Assembly: GCF_013778305.1 (NCBI RefSeq)
Contig: NZ_JACEIC010000004.1
Location: 1-64,000, forward strand
Length of the DNA stretch: 64,000 bases
Source: Nocardioides agri
GTDB taxonomy: Bacteria; Actinomycetota; Actinomycetes; Propionibacteriales; Nocardioidaceae
Direction: 5' to 3'
This document shows, piece after piece, positions 1 through 8,356 of this stretch (position 1 is its first letter; the number at the start of each line of letters is the position of its first letter). The notes under the pieces were generated by a model. The model ran no database searches. It was not told the origin of the DNA and saw only the letters and a program-made list of their open reading frames with translations. A program made the position numbers and the translations under genes.

Positions 1-107
1 GGCATAACAAACTAATTCGTCGACTATGACACACTGTTGAGTTCTCAAACATCAGACGCACACCGCCGGTTCGGCCTCTCGGCCTCCCCGTCCGGGGCAA
101 CTCGTCT
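1..107 (-). other. Leader of an rRNA operon (16S gene lies beyond the left edge)
   Basis: Read on the minus strand this stretch contains TTTGAGAACTCAACAGTGT (about 31-49), a sequence typical of the 5' leader of actinobacterial 16S precursor RNA, just upstream of RNase III processing and antitermination elements. The tyrS gene immediately upstream is the usual neighbour of rrn in Nocardioides-like genomes. The 16S gene itself is not in the window. What is seen is the conserved box; that it belongs to an rrn operon is an inference from known leaders. Confidence 0.7.
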
Positions 108-137
108 AACTTAGCGGTTTTGTTTCGCTCGGCGCAA
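108..137 (-). promoter_or_regulatory. Candidate rrn promoter (proximal)
   Basis: On the minus strand a -35 TTGCGC (132-137) is separated by 18 bases from a -10 TAAGTT (108-113), the hexamer common in actinobacterial rRNA promoters. It fires toward the left edge into the rrn leader. The rest of 138-414, between this promoter and the end of tyrS, contains no credible gene; only the second possible promoter listed separately was seen there. Confidence 0.5.
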
Positions 138-313
138 ATCCGCCGCTTTCCCGCTACATCTGGGCGCGCACCATTGTTTTCACCGAGTTTTGGAGGGTCC
201 TGATGCGGACTCGCTTCGCCACCGGTGAGGGTGGTGTGCCACCTGAGATGGCCGCCGGTGCCGGAGGCCCGACCTGCTGGTCTTGCCTCCCGCCGCTCCT
301 GGCGACTCGGAGA

Positions 314-342
314 ACATTATGCGAGTGCGCCGCGGAGATCAA
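314..342 (-). promoter_or_regulatory. Possible second, distal rrn promoter
   Basis: Minus-strand -35-like TTGATC (337-342) and -10-like TAATGT (314-319) are 17 bases apart, about 200 bases upstream of the proximal candidate. Multiple rrn promoters are common in actinobacteria. The match is only fair and the call rests on position. Confidence 0.3.
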
Positions 343-414
343 ATCGAGTAAACGTGACGGCGCCCACACACGCGTTTGCGCAGGTCAGAGGCCCAATCGG
401 CGCCGACACGCGGG

Positions 415-1686
415 TCAGCGGACCTCGACGCCGGCGAAGTTCTTCTTGCCGCGGCGCAGCACCAGCCAGCTGCCGCCGATCAGGTCGTCCTGCGTAGGCA
501 CCTGGTCGGGGTCGTCGACGCGCACGTTGTTGACGTAGGCGCCCCCCTCGGAGACGGTGCGCCGGGCCTCGCCCTTGCTCTTCGCGAGGCCGGCGGCGAC
601 GAGCAGGTCGACGACGGTCGGCCACTCGGCGTCGCCGTCGACCGTGGTGCTCCCGGCCTCGCGCAGCGCCGCCCCGAGCGTGGTGGGGCTGAGGGTGGCC
701 AGGTCTCCCCCGCCGAACAGGGCGGCGGACGCGGCCTTGATCCGCTCGGTCTCCTCGGCGCCGTGCACGAGGGTCGTCACCTGCTCGGCGAGCGCGCGCT
801 GGCCGGCCCGGAGGAACGGCTTCTCGGCGTGCTGCGCCTCGATCTCCTCGATCTCGGCGCGCGAGAGGAACGTGAAGATCCGCAGCAGCTCGCCGACCTT
901 CTCGTCCTCGACGTTGAGCCAGAACTGGTAGAAGGCGTAGGGCGACATCATCTCGGGGTCGAGCCACAGGGCGCCGCCCTCGGTCTTGCCGTACTTGGTG
1001 CCGTCGGCCTTCGTCACGAGCGGCGTCGCGAAGGCGTGCGCCTTGCCGCCGTCGGAGCGGCGGATCAGCTCGACGCCACCGGTGAGGTTGCCCCACTGGT
1101 CGGAGCCGCCGAACTGCAGCGTCACGCCGTGGTCGCGGTAGAGGTTGAGGAAGTCCATCGACTGGAGCAGCACGTAGCTGAACTCCGTGTAGCTGATGCC
1201 GGCGTCGAGCCGGCTCTTGACGACGTCGCGGGCCAGCATCCGGTTGACCGGGAAGTGCTTGCCGATGTCGCGGAGGAAGTCGATCGTCGACAGGCTCGCG
1301 GTCCAGTCGTAGTTGTTGACCATGGTCGCCGCGTTGTCGCCCTCGAAGGAGAGGAAGGGCTCGATCTGGCGGCGGACCCGCTCCACCCAGTCCTTCACGG
1401 TGTCGAGGGAGTTGAGCGTGCGCTCGCCCGACTCCTTCGGGTCGCCGATCATGCCCGTGGCGCCGCCGACGAGTGCGTACGGCGTGTGCCCGGCCTGCTG
1501 CAGGCGTCGCGCGGTGAGGATCTGGACGAGGTTGCCCATGTGCAGGCTCGGCGCGGTCGGGTCGAAGCCCACGTAGAACCGCACGCTCCCCTCGGACAGC
1601 GCGGCACGCAGCGCGTCGAGGTCCGTCGAGTGGGCGATGAGGCCGCGCCACTCGAGGTCGTCGAGGAGAGTCGGGTCGATGTTCAC
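415..1686 (-). CDS. tyrS: Tyrosyl-tRNA synthetase
   Basis: Class I aminoacyl-tRNA synthetase that charges tRNA-Tyr in the cytoplasm. The 423-residue product has the family length. It shows the N-terminal Rossmann region with the HIGH-type signature PSLHMGN near residue 45, the tyrosine-pocket region SDQWGN, and the KMSKS-type loop KYGKT. The C-terminal S4-like RNA-binding part ends in GKKNFAGVEVR. The start is taken as GTG at 1686, giving VNIDPTLLDD, because a GGAAAGG ribosome site lies just upstream and longer readings extend into the divergent kinase gene. It reads toward the rrn operon at the left edge, a common actinobacterial arrangement. Confidence 0.95.
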   Translation of the reverse strand: MNIDPTLLDDLEWRGLIAHSTDLDALRAALSEGSVRFYVGFDPTAPSLHMGNLVQILTARRLQQAGHTPYALVGGATGMIGDPKESGERTLNSLDTVKDWVERVRRQIEPFLSFEGDNAATMVNNYDWTASLSTIDFLRDIGKHFPVNRMLARDVVKSRLDAGISYTEFSYVLLQSMDFLNLYRDHGVTLQFGGSDQWGNLTGGVELIRRSDGGKAHAFATPLVTKADGTKYGKTEGGALWLDPEMMSPYAFYQFWLNVEDEKVGELLRIFTFLSRAEIEEIEAQHAEKPFLRAGQRALAEQVTTLVHGAEETERIKAASAALFGGGDLATLSPTTLGAALREAGSTTVDGDAEWPTVVDLLVAAGLAKSKGEARRTVSEGGAYVNNVRVDDPDQVPTQDDLIGGSWLVLRRGKKNFAGVEVR

Positions 1687-1771
1687 GGGGAACCTTTCCG
1701 GTCGGGATGTGCGGGTCAAGCGTGCCATGGGCGCTCTGACTACGCTCGTCGGAACCGGCGAAGGGACGACT

Positions 1772-3130
1772 GTGATCGGTGGCAGGTACACGCTCGAGCA
1801 AGAGATCGGGCGTGGTGGGATGGGAGCCGTCTGGCTCGCCCGCGACGAGGTGCTCGGACGTTCGGTCGCGCTCAAGCGGGTCGGGTTCGGGCCGGGGGGC
1901 GGCGAGCCCGACCTCGACCGGGCCGAGCGCGAGGCGCGGCTGGCCGCGCGGCTCAACCACCCGCACGTCGTCGCGGTGTTCGACCTCCTCGTCGACGGCG
2001 ACGACCGCTGGCTGGTCATGGAGCACGTCCCCGGGGTGACGCTCGCCGAGCTCGTCCGCCGCGACGGGCCGCTCTCCCCCGACCAGGCCGCGACGCTGCT
2101 GCGCCAGGCCGCGGACGCGCTCGCCGCGGCGCACGGCGCCGGCATCGTGCACCGGGACGTGAAGCCGTCGAACATCCTGGTGGGGCCTGACGGTCAGGTG
2201 AAGATCTCCGACTTCGGGATCGCCCGCGCCCAGGCCGACGCCTCACTCACGCAGACCGGCCTGGTGACCGGCTCGCCGGCCTACCTGGCGCCCGAGGTCG
2301 CCTCGGGCCAGGTCGCCTCGCAGGCCAGCGACGTGTGGTCGCTGGGGGCGACGCTCTTCCACGCGCTCGCCGGCCACCCGCCGTACGAGGTGGGCGACAA
2401 CGTGCTCGGCGCGCTCTACCGCATCGTGAACGAGGACCCGCCGCGGCTGGGCGCGGCGGCCGGGTGGCTGGCGCCGGTGCTCGACGCGACGATGTGCCAG
2501 GAGCCCGAGCAGCGGTGGTCGATGACGCAGGTCCGGGACGTCCTGGCGGGCGGCGCCGCCGCGCCCGTCCCGGTCGTGGCTCCCGCAACACGTCCGGTGC
2601 CCGCGCCCGAGCCCACCCGGGCCATCGCCGTCCCGCCCGTGACGCCGCGACGTCGTCCCGGCCTGCTGCTGCCGGCACTGCTCGTCGCGGGGATCGCGGT
2701 GGCCGTGCTGCTGGCCGTCTGGTGGGCCGGGCTCGACGACGGGACGCCGGAGCAGGCCGACGGCGGTCGCAGCGCCGCCCCCGACCCGTCGGCCTCCTCG
2801 TCCGCGCCCGCGCCGGAGCCGGCGAAGACCGCGGAGGGCATGACGACGTTCATCGAGGACTACCTCTCCACCGTCACCAGCGACCCGAAGGCGGCGTGGA
2901 CCCAGCTGACGCCGGCCTTCCAGGCGGCGAGCGGCAACTTCGGGCAGTACCAGAGGTTCTGGCGCACCATCGACAGCGCGCACGTGGTCTCGTCCGAGGC
3001 CGATCCCGACAACGGGACGGTCACCTACCGGGTGGAGTACGAGCGCGCCGACGGCAGCACGGCCTCGGACGAGGTGACGTTGCGACTCGAGGGCAGGGAC
3101 GGCGACTACCTCATCGCCGGAGAGAGCTGA
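1772..3130 (+). CDS. Membrane-anchored Ser/Thr protein kinase (PknB type)
   Basis: Hanks-type kinase with a glycine-rich loop GRGGMGAV (residues 13-20), ATP lysine K35, catalytic loop HRDVKPSN (D129), DFG motif and activation segment GSPAYLAPE. A Pro/Ala-rich juxtamembrane stretch leads to one membrane helix at about residues 297-318 and an extracellular tail of about 130 residues. The tail has no PASTA repeats and resembles the small beta-rich sensor tails of actinobacterial kinases, so the ligand is unknown. GTG at 1772 is preferred as start because AAGGGA lies 5 bases upstream; ATG at 1727 is the alternative and would add 15 residues. It is divergent from tyrS with a short shared promoter region. 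Confidence 0.9.
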   Translation: MIGGRYTLEQEIGRGGMGAVWLARDEVLGRSVALKRVGFGPGGGEPDLDRAEREARLAARLNHPHVVAVFDLLVDGDDRWLVMEHVPGVTLAELVRRDGPLSPDQAATLLRQAADALAAAHGAGIVHRDVKPSNILVGPDGQVKISDFGIARAQADASLTQTGLVTGSPAYLAPEVASGQVASQASDVWSLGATLFHALAGHPPYEVGDNVLGALYRIVNEDPPRLGAAAGWLAPVLDATMCQEPEQRWSMTQVRDVLAGGAAAPVPVVAPATRPVPAPEPTRAIAVPPVTPRRRPGLLLPALLVAGIAVAVLLAVWWAGLDDGTPEQADGGRSAAPDPSASSSAPAPEPAKTAEGMTTFIEDYLSTVTSDPKAAWTQLTPAFQAASGNFGQYQRFWRTIDSAHVVSSEADPDNGTVTYRVEYERADGSTASDEVTLRLEGRDGDYLIAGES

Positions 3131-3194
3131 CGACGTCGCCGAGACGGGCTCCGGTGCCACCTCGGGCCCCCTATCGTGGGAGGCGGGAGGTCTG

Positions 3195-6100
3195 ATGGAG
3201 CTGTCGGCCCTGTACCGGGACGTCGTGGAGAGGTCGCCGGACGCGATCTGGGTCTGCGACATCGAGGGTCGCACCATCTACGCGAACCCGGCGATGTGCG
3301 CGCTGTACGGCGTGTCCGCCGACGAGATGCAGCACGTGACCGTCTGGGACTCGCTCGACGAGCAGGGCAAGCGGGACTTCGTCCGCCACATCGACGACCT
3401 CAGGATCCACGGCGGCAACGGTGAGGACGTCGACGTCCTGTTCTGGCGCCACGACGGCACCTCCCTGTGGGTGCTGATCAGCGAGATCGAGATCCGCGAC
3501 GACAGTGGCGCCGTCGTCGGCTTCACCCACCGGATCAGCGACTACAGCGGCCGCCGCCGGGCGCTGGACGCGCTGCGGGAGAGCCGGGCACAGCTCGCCG
3601 AGGCCCACCGCATCGCCCGCTTGGGCAGCTGGTGGTGGGACGTCGACGCCGACGAGATCAACGCGTCCGACGAGCTGCGGGCGCTGTACGGCCTCGACGC
3701 GTCGTCGTTCCCCGCGACCTACGAGCAGTTCCTCGAGATCGTGCACCCCAGCGACCGCGACCAGGTGGACGCGGCCGTCCACGCGGCGCGGAAGAGTCCC
3801 CAGGAGTTCGTGTTCGTCGCCCGCATCCAGGCCGGGGACGACTGGGTCTGGACGCGCGGCCGGGGCGTGTCGACCGCCGACGAGGACGGCCGCGTGTTCG
3901 CCATGTCGGGCACGCACCAGGACATCACCGAGACCAAGCTCGCCGACCTCGCGCTCGAGGACCAGGTCCGCCAGAACGCGCTCATGCAGGCCGTCGCGGT
4001 CGCCGCCAACGAGGCGCGCACGCTCACCGACGTCCTCGGGCGCGCCCGCGACCTGGTGCTGCTGCACGACGACTGGGAGCGGGCCCGGGCGTTCGTGCCC
4101 GACGGGACGGGCGAGCGGCTGGTCCCCTTCTACGTCGACGACGCGGACCGGGCCGCCGACGCCGAGACCCAGGACGAGTCCGCGATGGAGCTCGAGCTGG
4201 CCAACCGGGTCTACGAGACGCGGACCCTGCTCTGGAGCGACTCCCAGCTCACGGTCGCGTTCCCGGTCCGCTACGCCGACGAGGTGCGGGCGGTCGTCAC
4301 GATCACTTCCGCGCCACCGCTCTACCGCTTCGACATGATCGAGTCGATGGCCGAGCAGGTCGCCGTCGAGCTCGGCCGGGTCGCCGAGCGCGAGCGCGTC
4401 GAGCGCGAGCTCGCCGACGCCCGCGACGCCGCGATGGAGGCCTCCCGGCAGAAGTCGGAGTTCCTGGCGACCATGAGCCACGAGATCCGCACCCCGATCA
4501 ACGGCGTCATCGGGCTCAACGACCTGCTGCTGCGGACCACGCTCGCCCCGGAACAGCTCCGGCTGGCGTCGGGCGTCCAGGTGGCCAGCCGGGCGCTGCT
4601 CGGGATCATCAACGACGTCCTGGACTTCTCGAAGATCGAGGCCGGCATGCTCGAGCTCGAGAAGCTCGACTTCGAGGTGCGTGCGGTCTTCGACCAGGTC
4701 GCCAGCATGCTCGGCGAGGCCGCCCGGGCCAAGGGCCTCGAGCTGATCGTCGCCTGCCACCCCGACGTGCCCGAGGTGCTCAACGGCGACCCCACCCGGC
4801 TCGCCCAGGTGCTGACGAACCTCGGCTCCAACGCCGTGAAGTTCACCGAGTCCGGCGAGGTGTTCGTCCGGGCCACCGCCGTGCCGCGGGCCGACGGCGG
4901 CGCCCAGCTCCAGGTGACCGTGACCGACACCGGCGTCGGCGTCGCGGACGTCGAGGTCGACCACCTCTTCGAGGCCTTCACCCAGGCCGACGCCTCCACC
5001 ACCCGGCGGTACGGCGGGACCGGGCTCGGCCTCGCGATCTCCCGGGAGATCGTCGAGGCCCTCGGCGGTGAGATCGGGCTGCGCGCGAACCCGGGCGGCG
5101 GCTCGGTCTTCTGGTTCACGGCCGAGCTGGACGCGCCCACCGGCCCCGGCGTCGACCCCGACGACGAGTACGGCCGCAGCTGGCTGTCGGGCCGGCACGT
5201 GCTGGTGGTCGACGACAACGCCAACAACCGGCTGATCCTCTCCGAGCAGCTCGCCCGGTGGCGGATCCGCGCGAGCACCACCGGGGACGCCGACACCGCG
5301 GAGGCCGCGGTGTCGGCGGCGCGGACCGGCGGCGACCCCTTCGAGGCCGTGGTCCTCGACCTGTCGATGCCGGGCCGCGACGGCCTGGACCTGGCCCGCT
5401 CGCTGCATGCGGATCCCGCGAACGCCGACCTGCGCCTGATCATGCTCACCTCGTCGGGCACCCCGCCGGCCGCGCGGCTCCGGGAGGCCGGCGTCGGCGT
5501 CTGCCTCGCGAAGCCCACCCTCGCCGGCGAGCTGCGGCACGCGCTGCTCGCCGAGCTGGCCCAGCGCGGTCCGCGCCCGGACTCGCAGCCGGAGCCGGCG
5601 ACCGAGGCCACGATCGCCCGCCGGATCCTGGTGGTCGAGGACAACCCGGTCAACCAGCTCGTCGCCAGCGGCCTGCTGGAGGCGCTCGGCTACCACGCCG
5701 ACGTGGCCGACGACGGCCAGGCCGCGTTGGAGGTGCTCGCTGGCGGCGGCTACGACCTGGTGCTGATGGATGTGCAGATGCCGCGGATGGACGGGTACGC
5801 GGCGACGCGCGCGATCCGCGCCGGCGAGGACGGCACCGGCACCCGGCTGCCGATCGTCGCGATGACCGCCGCCGCCGTCGAGGGCGAGCGCGAGCGCTGC
5901 ATGGCGGCCGGCATGGACGACTTCCTGACCAAGCCCGTCGACCCGCGTGCGCTCGCCGCCGTGCTCGAGCAGTGGGTCGGAGCCGGACAGGCGGTGGCGG
6001 AACGCCGTACGCTGCCCCTCGTGACCGAGGACTCCTCCCCTCTCGACGGGCTCGCGCTCGAGCGTCTCGACGAGCTGCGCGACCTGGACCCGGGCAACAC

Positions 6101-6407
6101 CGCCTACCTGGACCGGGCGATCGGCAACTTCGTGGCCAACACGCCGGCGACGCTCGCGTCGATCCGCGAGGCCATGGCCGACGGCGACGCACATGCCCTG
6201 AAGCAGGTCTCCCACAAGCTCGCCGGCGGCGCGCTCAACCTCGGGGTGATGGCCGCCGGACGCACCGCGCAGGAGATCGAGCTGGTCGCCGACACGGGGT
6301 CGACGGACGGCGCGGCCACCCTGGTCGACGAGCTCGAGCGGCACCTGGCCGAGGGGCGGGCCGCGCTGCAGGCCTACCAGGCGACCTACTCGACCGGCGG
6401 CGTCTGA
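3195..6407 (+). CDS. Hybrid sensor histidine kinase with two receivers and an HPt domain
   Basis: A 1070-residue cytoplasmic phosphorelay protein. Domain order: PAS (about 1-120), PAS with PAC (125-250), GAF-like region (265-395), HisKA with MSHEIRTP (H429), HATPase_c with N box and G boxes GGTGLGLA (530-650), REC1 with LDLSMPG (D722), REC2 with LMDVQMP (D859), and a C-terminal HPt domain with VSHKLAGG (H1007). All phosphoacceptor residues are present, so a full His-Asp-His relay could run inside one chain. No membrane segments are visible, so the signal is probably intracellular. The start ATG has GGGAGG 5 bases upstream. No partner response regulator is adjacent; the output is unknown. Confidence 0.92.
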   Translation: MELSALYRDVVERSPDAIWVCDIEGRTIYANPAMCALYGVSADEMQHVTVWDSLDEQGKRDFVRHIDDLRIHGGNGEDVDVLFWRHDGTSLWVLISEIEIRDDSGAVVGFTHRISDYSGRRRALDALRESRAQLAEAHRIARLGSWWWDVDADEINASDELRALYGLDASSFPATYEQFLEIVHPSDRDQVDAAVHAARKSPQEFVFVARIQAGDDWVWTRGRGVSTADEDGRVFAMSGTHQDITETKLADLALEDQVRQNALMQAVAVAANEARTLTDVLGRARDLVLLHDDWERARAFVPDGTGERLVPFYVDDADRAADAETQDESAMELELANRVYETRTLLWSDSQLTVAFPVRYADEVRAVVTITSAPPLYRFDMIESMAEQVAVELGRVAERERVERELADARDAAMEASRQKSEFLATMSHEIRTPINGVIGLNDLLLRTTLAPEQLRLASGVQVASRALLGIINDVLDFSKIEAGMLELEKLDFEVRAVFDQVASMLGEAARAKGLELIVACHPDVPEVLNGDPTRLAQVLTNLGSNAVKFTESGEVFVRATAVPRADGGAQLQVTVTDTGVGVADVEVDHLFEAFTQADASTTRRYGGTGLGLAISREIVEALGGEIGLRANPGGGSVFWFTAELDAPTGPGVDPDDEYGRSWLSGRHVLVVDDNANNRLILSEQLARWRIRASTTGDADTAEAAVSAARTGGDPFEAVVLDLSMPGRDGLDLARSLHADPANADLRLIMLTSSGTPPAARLREAGVGVCLAKPTLAGELRHALLAELAQRGPRPDSQPEPATEATIARRILVVEDNPVNQLVASGLLEALGYHADVADDGQAALEVLAGGGYDLVLMDVQMPRMDGYAATRAIRAGEDGTGTRLPIVAMTAAAVEGERERCMAAGMDDFLTKPVDPRALAAVLEQWVGAGQAVAERRTLPLVTEDSSPLDGLALERLDELRDLDPGNTAYLDRAIGNFVANTPATLASIREAMADGDAHALKQVSHKLAGGALNLGVMAAGRTAQEIELVADTGSTDGAATLVDELERHLAEGRAALQAYQATYSTGGV

Positions 6408-6443
6408 CGGTTGGACCGGGCGCTGTGCGGGTAAGCCAGCGAC

Positions 6444-6656
6444 ATGAAATCCATCATCGGCATCATCGTCGTGGTCTGGCTCGTCATCGGTGCGCTGGCC
6501 GCCTTCCAGCGCGGCTACTTCGGCGACGACCGCGACGTGAGCTGCAAGAGCGCCGGTGACACGACGCTGACGATCCTCGCCGGTCCGCTCAACTACCTCG
6601 GCGCGAACCCCAAGATCGACTGCGACGACGTGGACCTGCCGCAGCCGTCCGAGTAG
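6444..6656 (+). CDS. Small single-pass membrane protein, unknown function
   Basis: A 70-residue protein with one N-terminal hydrophobic helix (residues 4-21, IIGIIVVVWLVIGALAA) followed by a short soluble tail with two cysteines (in VSCKS and KIDCDD). Small proteins of this layout are widespread in Nocardioides-like genomes, but I know of no function. It follows the hybrid kinase by 36 bases on the same strand, so it may be co-transcribed. Reading frame and hydrophobic pattern support it as real; its role is unknown. Confidence 0.65.
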   Translation: MKSIIGIIVVVWLVIGALAAFQRGYFGDDRDVSCKSAGDTTLTILAGPLNYLGANPKIDCDDVDLPQPSE

Positions 6657-6677
6657 AGAGCAGCGTGGTCGAGCCGG

Positions 6678-8333
6678 TCAGGGGCTCTCGGGTCTCCCGA
6701 GGACGCGCAGCTGGAGCATCGCGACGAACCGCTGCTCCGGGTCCGCGAGGTTGAGCTCGCCGACCTCGGCGACCCGGCGCAGCCGGTAGCGGAAGGTGTT
6801 GGGGTGCACATACAGCGCCTCCGCTGCCGCGGTGACGTCGCCGAAGGCGTCCAGCCACGCCTCGAGGGTCTCGACCAGCGCGCTCTGGTGGCGGCGGTCG
6901 TACGCGATGAGCCTGGCCAGGGAGCCGGTCGGCCGGTCCCCGCGCGCGACGGCGAGGTCGCGGACCTCGAGCATCAGCGACTCGACCTGGATGTCGTCGA
7001 GCCGGGCGGCCCGGCGTTCGCCGCGCCCGTCGCGGAGCACCCGGAGGATCCGATCGACCGAGGCCCGCGAGTGCGCGAGCCCGGTGAGGTCGCTGGCGAC
7101 CGGGCCGATGCCCAGCACCGGGCGGCTGCGGTCACCGACGCGGTCGAGGAAGTCGCGGGCGATGCGCTGCGCACGCTCCTCCCCCTCCGTCGCTTGCCCG
7201 ATCACCGGCACCAGGCCGTAGGTGACGTCGCCGACCAGTGCCGCGGCCGACCGCGGATGCACCGCTGAGAGGTGCAGCGCGAAGGCGTCGCTGAGCCGCT
7301 GGCGCTCCCGGGCGAGTGTGGCGCCGTCGACCGGCTCGGCGCCGTCGGCGGCCGACATCGCCACCCCGAAGACCATCAACGGCTGGCCGGTGAGACCCAG
7401 CCGGTCCAGGGCCTCGCGCGCTCCGGACCCGCCCTCGAGCGCCGAGCCGAGCAGGTCGGCGCGCAGCCGCCGCTCGACGTCGGCGCCGGCACGGACGCGG
7501 AGCAGGTGGAGCGCCACCAGCTTCGCGGCGTCCTGCAGCGCCTGGGCCCGCTCCTCGCTCAACGGTCCGCTCACGGCGGCCCAGATCGAGCCGAGCACCT
7601 CGTCGCCCGCGCGGACGGCGATCGCGACACGGGGCATCGAGAACGCGTCGTCCCCGTCGGGGACCGGACTGATGAAGACCGGCCGGTCGCTGCGGTGCAG
7701 CTCGCGGAAGACCCCGCGCTCGGTGAGGTAGCGGGAGTACCGCTCCGGCACCTGACGACCCAGGATCGTCTCGACCCGCGACGGGTCGGCCTCGTCCTGG
7801 CCACCGGAGAACGCGAGCACCCGGGAGCTGCGGTCCTCGATCGTGATCGGCGCGTCGAGCAGCGAGGCGATCGCGTTGGCGACCGCGAAGAGGTCGCCGG
7901 ACGGGAGGCCGCCGAGCGACTCCGGGCCGGCCACGCCGACGTCACCCTCGGCGAGCAGGGAGCGCAGCATCGCCGCCAGGTGCGCCCAGGGCGCACCGCG
8001 GCTCAGCCCGAGCAGTGCCACTCCGGACGCGTCGACGGCCGCCCGGACGTCGGACGTCGCAGGCACCGGAGCGCGCACCACCAGACCCGCGGCCCGCGCA
8101 GCACCGAGCTCCTTGAGCAGCGCCACCAGTGCCTCGGGGCCGTCGACCCCGACGCCGAGCACCAGGGCGTGCGGAGGCAGCACGGGGAGGTCGACCGGGT
8201 CGTGGATGACCACCCCGCCGATCTCCTCGGCGCTCTCGGCGTCGCCCTGGACGAGGTCGAGCAGGGTCGCGCCGAGGTCGTCGAGGACGCGGCCGAGGCT
8301 GGCGCGCGGTCGGGGGTTGGGGACGACGGTCAT
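6678..8333 (-). CDS. PucR-family transcriptional regulator
   Basis: A 551-residue regulator with an N-terminal PucR ligand-sensing domain (about 1-125), a central GGDEF-like CdaR region (about 290-420), and a C-terminal helix-turn-helix whose core is TAAAEALYVHPNTFRYRL (about 490-510). PucR and CdaR proteins typically activate catabolic genes for purines, sugar acids or amino acids. The gene is last in the same-strand run with the racemase, transferase, hydrolases and transporter, 23 bases after the racemase gene, so control of that operon is the simplest inference. ATG at 8333 is used because the upstream extension has no ribosome site. The inducer cannot be read from sequence. Confidence 0.85.
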   Translation of the reverse strand: MTVVPNPRPRASLGRVLDDLGATLLDLVQGDAESAEEIGGVVIHDPVDLPVLPPHALVLGVGVDGPEALVALLKELGAARAAGLVVRAPVPATSDVRAAVDASGVALLGLSRGAPWAHLAAMLRSLLAEGDVGVAGPESLGGLPSGDLFAVANAIASLLDAPITIEDRSSRVLAFSGGQDEADPSRVETILGRQVPERYSRYLTERGVFRELHRSDRPVFISPVPDGDDAFSMPRVAIAVRAGDEVLGSIWAAVSGPLSEERAQALQDAAKLVALHLLRVRAGADVERRLRADLLGSALEGGSGAREALDRLGLTGQPLMVFGVAMSAADGAEPVDGATLARERQRLSDAFALHLSAVHPRSAAALVGDVTYGLVPVIGQATEGEERAQRIARDFLDRVGDRSRPVLGIGPVASDLTGLAHSRASVDRILRVLRDGRGERRAARLDDIQVESLMLEVRDLAVARGDRPTGSLARLIAYDRRHQSALVETLEAWLDAFGDVTAAAEALYVHPNTFRYRLRRVAEVGELNLADPEQRFVAMLQLRVLGRPESP

Positions 8334-8356
8334 GGCGCGCACCAGCGTACGGCTCC

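Noticed and set aside
317..2152. Long open frames antisense to tyrS and into the kinase gene
   Set aside because: Composition is Arg/Pro/Ala-rich without any domain, as expected from GC-rich third positions opposite a real gene.
3171..6344. A 1057-codon frame opposite the hybrid kinase
   Set aside because: It mirrors the kinase gene and shows only His/Arg/Gly/Leu-rich low-complexity sequence; the plus-strand protein has clear domains.
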